A DNA stretch of 61,509 nt from Zygnema circumcarinatum (lineage: Eukaryota; Streptophyta; Zygnematophyceae; Zygnematales; Zygnemataceae). Positions 57,701 to 61,509 of the stretch are shown one piece after another. A model generated the notes under the pieces. That model saw nothing but the letters and a program-made list of their open reading frames with translations. It searched no databases and was not told where the DNA came from. The first letter of the stretch is position 1, and each line of letters starts with the position of its first letter. The stretch covers positions 495,763 to 557,271 of the forward strand of contig CM074811.1 of assembly GCA_037447605.1 (NCBI GenBank). Reading direction: 5' to 3'. The position numbers and the translations under genes are program-made.

Positions 57701-58626
57701 AGATTTATGGGGAAAAATACTTACAATGTTTCCAGATTCGCAAGGTTGCCGATAGAATCTGGGATAGACCCAGAAAGTGAATTATTACCCAAGTCTCTGC
57801 CAAAAAAAAAATAAATAAATAAGGCACTCAATAATATGCTGCCACAACTAGCATTTCTATCACTGACATTACTCTGTATGGCATTTCTATCACTTTCATT
57901 TAAGATTCATGGGGAAAAATACTTACAATGATTGAAGATTCGCAAGGTTGCCGATAGAATCCGTGATTGACCCTGTTAGGGAATTCCCCTTCAAGTCTCT
58001 GCCAAAAACGAGAAAAAAAAATAAGGTACCGACTATGGGCAGGTTAGCAGTGAGAACGTCAGAAGGAAAAAGGGCCACGGGCAGTAGAAGAACTGCTCCG
58101 GGCGGCCCTGTTAGCCGAAGAAAAGTGTCGTTTTTCTCTGAGGAGACTTCTGACTGCAGACCCTCCTGGCAGCCTCGGGCTGCAGTTCAGCAGCTTTGGA
58201 ATCCGCGGAGCCCTCCAACATCACAAGCGGTGTTCAGTCAAAGTGTGGCTTACAGCTTAGTAACGCGCCCCCTTGCGTCGCATGAGATCCCACTCCAGTT
58301 GCTGCAGTCGGGGTTACTCGTTTTCCAGGAGGTGAGCCATTGTGCGTTGTTGAATGCCGCTTTGACAGCGAGAAGAGCGTCCCCTGCGCCCAAGCGCGAG
58401 CAGATGCAGGATTGGATTGAGGCCGCGGTACGCTTCAAAAAGCACAAACAGAGGCCCCGCCGCGGGCAGGCCGCCTCTCCCCTTCTTCCATAGAGGGCGG
58501 GCGGGCGGGCCGCGGCGGCTCACTGTCTCGCGGGTCGATGGCCTTAGCGGCGGCCTCGCGTGGGGAGGCGGCGGCGGCAAAGAGGAGGAGCGCCGCCGCG
58601 AGAGAGAGAGACCGCGCGCGCGCCAT
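51748..58626 (-). CDS. Secreted LRR / EGF-like / Pro-Arg-rich protein, copy 2 (19-unit LRR exon array)
   Basis: Exons in gene order: 58626-58524 (signal peptide), 58383-58254 (LRRNT), then nineteen 72-bp LRR exons whose high ends are 57998, 57796, 57598, 57400, 57202, 57004, 56806, 56603, 56405, 56207, 56009, 55811, 55613, 55415, 55216, 55018, 54819, 54623 and 54427. These are followed by 53522-53451 (LRR), 52859-52531 (last LRR plus Cys-rich/EGF-like), 52417-52346 and 51878-51748 (Pro-Arg-rich tail ending PPPSRSF). The total of 2205 nt gives 734 residues. I read several array exons through and saw no stop. All are phase 2 with GTAAG or GTGAG donors and CTG-CAG-type acceptors. The donor after exon 52417-52346 would be GC (G|GCGAGT), a rare GC-AG intron. 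The architecture matches copy 1 except for array length. No membrane span or kinase was seen. Function is unknown; recognition or a cell-wall role is inferred. Confidence 0.8.
53020..53215. repeat. Degenerate CCCTAAA telomere-type tract in LRR copy 2 intron
   Basis: Variants such as ACCCTAAACCCTAACCCTAA interspersed with near-matches, at the position equivalent to 41840-42030 in copy 1. Confidence 0.8.
53811..53870 (-). pseudogene. Relic LRR exon, copy 2
   Basis: The minus strand reads LLILRGVIPNSIGNLAKLYD. It retains the IPNSIGNL core but not a phase-2 72-bp frame, so it is probably skipped. Same relic as 42620-42680. Confidence 0.5.
54356..57998 (-). repeat. 198-bp tandem array of LRR exon plus intron, 19 units
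   Basis: Unit starts (low coordinate of each exon) are 54356, 54552, 54748, 54947, 55145, 55344, 55542, 55740, 55938, 56136, 56334, 56532, 56735, 56933, 57131, 57329, 57527, 57725 and 57927. Spacing is 196-203 and mostly exactly 198. Each unit is one 72-bp coding exon and an intron of about 126 bp. Introns are conserved as strongly as exons: all share blocks such as CTGCCACGACTAGCATTTCT, ATCACTGGCATT, ACTTTCATTTCAGATTTATG and GGGGAAAAATACTTAC (plus-strand reading). Confidence 0.95.
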
Positions 58627-58762
58627 CGCGGCCAAGCGCCCGCCGGAGACACCAGGGGACGGGACGGCGGGGCGGCCAGAGGCGAGGAGAGGGCGCGGAG
58701 GGGCGGGAGGGAGGGGCCTGCGGGGAGGGAGGGCGCCTTCCTCCGCCATGGCTTGGGACAGG

Positions 58763-60736
58763 GACTGACGGCGCGCCCTCATTCGCTGCCCGAATTTATT
58801 CGACGGACCATATTAGTAGAATAATCGTCGTGGGACCAGCGAGGAAATAATTATTTTCGCATGGCCCATTTTTAAGCATATTCGGTCGCAGGAGAATTCG
58901 AGACACGTAGCAGAGTATTGATACAGGACAAGACCTTTTTGTCGTTTTGTTCACATCGTCGAGTTGGCATTGCCCGACTGGATGTACGGCGGGCGGCCCA
59001 ATTTGTCCTGTCGAACTGAAGGCTCAAATTTTTGTACAGTTTAGTTGTCGTTAGCGCCAGGCCCTCAGGGGAGTATCAAGCCGTAGGAAAAAGGGACTTC
59101 GATGTTGCCCAGTTCCATAATCGCCTAGTTACCGTTAAACTGAACGGTTCCCAGATCGGCTCACAGGGGTCATATGGCCGTTGCGCGACCAAAGGCCATG
59201 ACATTGGAACCAACCAATGAATTGCCAACCATTCGATTGTTGTGGAATGAACCATGAGACCATGAGATTGGAACGAACCAACCATCCAACCCTTGAATTG
59301 CCAACCATTCATTTGATGTGGCATGAGCCGTAAGACCATGGCATTGGAACCAACCAACCAACCAGCCAACCAATGAATTACCAACCATTCGATTGTTGTG
59401 GTATGAACCATGAGACCATGAGATTGGAACGAACCAACCATCCAACCCTTGAATTGCCAACCATTCATTTGATGTGGCATGAGTCGTAAGACCATGGCAT
59501 TGGAACCAACCAACCAACCAGCCAACCAATGAATTACCAACCATTCAATTGATGTGGTATGAACCATGAGACCTTGAGATTGGAACCAACCAACCAACCA
59601 GTCAACCAATGAATTGCCAACCATTCATTTCATGGTTGTCTGGGTCGCAACAAAGTAATCATCGCAACCATTGGCAACGGTCGGCCATTGAGTCCAATTC
59701 TTGGCACCCACTAGCAATGGGTTGTTGGTTCAGCTGTTGGCTCAGTTGAGAATTTGGTGACTATTGAAGAAAGCCAACGGAAATGTTGACCGGCGAGCCA
59801 GTTAACGCACAGATGTTAGTTCCATGCGATGTTTTTGTCCCATCCTTCAACGCAGCGCCCATTCAGTTACACATGTAGCGCACAGTTTTCCGGTAACCGA
59901 CTAGGACCAGGACCATTTTGATCAAATCAGCATCACCAACAGTCATTCGCCACGTGTACCAACTTGACACGTGCCACATCCTCATTGAGGGATGCTCGGC
60001 CGTTGCTTAAAGAGCCCCCTCCCTGCCTGCTTCCCTCTCTTTCTTCAGCAATTCCCGCCACCCCTTTGGGAATTGCATAGCTGCAAACTTCAGTTTTCAG
60101 TTTGCAGTTTACAATTTGACGTGGTATGTCTTGCTGGTTTCTTGGAAAACTCATGCTCTCACTCTCCCTCGCAAAGTGGGAAGACCTGTCGGTGACATAT
60201 ACAACGACATGGGGCCATAAAGCAACATGTTTTGAATTCATGAAAGGAGAGAGGGAGGGAGAGAGAGATGAGGAGCGAGAGAGAGAGAACGGGGGGGAAT
60301 GGGTGGGCGGGAGAGAGAGGGAGACAGAGAGAGAGAGAGAGACAGAACTCTTCACCACAATTTGGAACAAGACGAAGATCGAAGTCTTCTTCATTTCCAT
60401 GCAACTTCAATCCAGCCAATGATAAGCCTCCAATCGAACAGCACATGAAGGTCCCCTCCCTATGTCTCATGCATCACAGGCTCGCGGTAGGTCACTGGTG
60501 GTCTCATGGCTGCGATGTCAAGTCAGTTATGGACATGCTTCATGCTCTATACAATAATCCCTTGCTTTAGTACACGCATGTACATGGATGGCCCTTCGCC
60601 CTGCATCCTACCCAACGTGAGACGACGAAGCTGCAAAGCCTAACTCTTCCAATGCAAAACTTCCCAACCAGTCCTTTTTTCATTCTCAGCCAAAAGTAAC
60701 TCTAAAAGACCCTTTTTTTTCTCTCCTTATTCACTA
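58763..60736. other. Spacer with ACCAACCA minisatellite
   Basis: No gene recognised. It holds a minisatellite at 59205-59640 and a GA-rich run at 60245-60345. The homology to the other LRR copy ends at its left edge. Confidence 0.5.
59205..59640. repeat. Minisatellite, ~180-bp higher-order unit
   Basis: Repeats of CCAACCAATGAATT(G/A)CCAACCATTC, GATGTGGCATGAG and AGACCATG(G/A)(C/G)ATTGGAAC, arranged as alternating sub-repeats, about 2.5 units. An open minus-strand frame across it is a repeat artefact. Confidence 0.85.
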
Positions 60737-61252
60737 TCAAGCCGTGGCTTCCTTCTCGTCCTTTTCCGCTTCATAGTGAGTCCTCACTTCTTCCAGCTCG
60801 CAGAGCACCCCGTGGTTGGATTTAGGGTTCAAAAAGATGACTGGGTGCTGATGCGCCCCCAGCTTTGGATGGGGTGAGAGCGTCTGCAGGCCTTTCTCCT
60901 TCACATGAACCATAGCTGCTTCGATATCATCCACCTATCTCAAACAAAGGAAGATAAAAAAGAAAGGTAAGAGAGCATTTAGGGCATTTAGGATTCTCTC
61001 AAGGCTCGCCCTTCCTACCCGCTTCTTACCATTTTCTATGGTAAGCGAAAGTTTTGTACGGAATAGGGGGCCATATCAGTAAACAAAGGTTGAAAAGATA
61101 CGTACTGTGAGGCAGAGGTGGTGTAGGCCTCCCCGTGGGTTTTTCTCCAAGAATCCGGCAATGGGGCTGTTATCTCCAAGAGGGTGGAGGAGTTCTATGC
61201 AGAAGTTCGCCACCCGCACAAACGCAACGGTGACTCCATGTGCCGGTTGTGG
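60737..61252 (-). CDS. MCEE: Methylmalonyl-CoA epimerase, C-terminal two exons (partial)
   Basis: Exons 61252-61106 and 60934-60737 join in phase to 114 residues plus stop; upstream exons lie beyond the window's right edge. The protein reads HGVTVAFVRVANFCIELLHP, LGDNSPIAGFLEKNPRGGLH, HLCLTVDDIEAAM, then LGAHQHPVIFLNPK and GVLCELEEV. This matches the C-terminal two-thirds of vicinal-oxygen-chelate-fold methylmalonyl-CoA epimerase, which interconverts (S)- and (R)-methylmalonyl-CoA between propionyl-CoA carboxylase and B12-dependent mutase. Metal ligands visible by family position are the His in GGLHHLC and the Glu in GVLCELE. The missing N-terminus would hold the first ligand His and any mitochondrial leader. 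The intron between the two exons is about 170 bp, GTACGT...GATAG. Confidence 0.88.
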
Positions 61253-61460
61253 CTGTTGACGCCGCCGAACATACAAATCAAGTCAAGTTGATTCTCTTCG
61301 CGTCAAATAAAGTTCGAGTTATTCAATACTTCCAAAAGCTCAAACTTGGGGCACGAAAAAAAATATCGAAGATACAAAAATGTATCTACCACGTTGAATG
61401 CACAGAAGGCAAGCATGGGCTGGTGATAAATGCCTCCCCGGCTGCTCTGAACGCCAACCC

Positions 61461-61462
<2 letters not shown>

Positions 61463-61509
<47 letters not shown>
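61463..61509. repeat. (CT)n microsatellite at window end
   Basis: Uninterrupted CT dinucleotides run off the right end, presumably inside an MCEE intron. Confidence 0.9.

Larger units (their letters stand above)
51000..58762. repeat. Segmental duplication, copy 2
   Basis: Second copy of 39600-44735, same strand and order. The size difference between the gene spans (about 2.85 kb) is mostly 13 extra 198-bp LRR units (about 2.6 kb). Confidence 0.85.

Noticed and set aside
54356-57998. Regularly spaced repeats resembling a CRISPR-like or plain satellite array
   Set aside because: The unit is 198 bp, both parts of the unit are conserved, and it contains in-phase LRR exons with splice sites in a eukaryotic gene.
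59076-59624. 182-residue minus-strand frame rich in WLVGW repeats
   Set aside because: Translation of the ACCAACCA minisatellite; periodic because the repeat is.
1-61509. tRNA or rRNA genes
   Set aside because: I looked for cloverleaf landmarks and rRNA-like conserved blocks and found none I could support; a tRNA scan would be decisive.

Overview
The window is nuclear DNA of a green plant-lineage eukaryote. The genes have many phase-consistent GT-AG introns, pyrimidine-rich tracts before acceptors, organelle-type leader peptides and plant-specific forms: a RibD-type deaminase with a degenerate reductase half, a plant SmB, a TMN nonaspanin and LRRNT-LRR proteins. CCCTAAA-type tracts are present, and a methylmalonyl-CoA epimerase gene is not typical of seed plants. 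My inference is a streptophyte alga (for example a zygnematophyte) or an early land-plant lineage. The sequence alone does not fix the species. Two 10-N assembly gaps lie at 11771-11780 and 49772-49781.

Left part (0.7-28 kb), ordinary housekeeping genes, all on the plus strand: PYRD deaminase (riboflavin, plastid), a CMC1-like twin-Cx9C protein (cytochrome oxidase assembly), an organellar TsaD/Qri7-type tRNA threonylcarbamoyl transferase with 14 exons, a TM9SF/TMN nonaspanin with 13 exons, an intronless SmB gene, and a 16-exon gene that joins a BSD domain to the C-terminal half of the Rab3GAP catalytic subunit. Middle (29.6-36.8 kb), minus strand: EMC1 with 14 exons and a small C-terminally anchored membrane protein.

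Right part (39-61.5 kb), accessory and repeat-rich: two tandem minus-strand copies of a gene for a secreted LRR / EGF-like / Pro-Arg-rich-tail protein. Each LRR is one 72-bp phase-2 exon. Copy 1 (40573-44598) has 6 array LRR exons. Copy 2 (51748-58626) has 19, arranged as an almost perfect 198-bp tandem repeat (72-bp exon plus 126-bp intron). Between the copies lies a non-LTR retroelement with a 13-bp target-site duplication. It is interrupted by a 1.6-kb insertion and sits next to perfect AT-rich palindromes and GTACGG-rich repeats. The window closes with the last two exons of a methylmalonyl-CoA epimerase gene.

The exon array is the most unusual structure here: a satellite-like repeat that is also a coding gene, which can lengthen or shorten a recognition-type protein in 24-residue steps without disturbing the reading frame. 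The BSD-Rab3GAP fusion is the second main candidate for novelty. Exon coordinates were derived by hand from splice signals, phase and family resemblance; no alignment was run.
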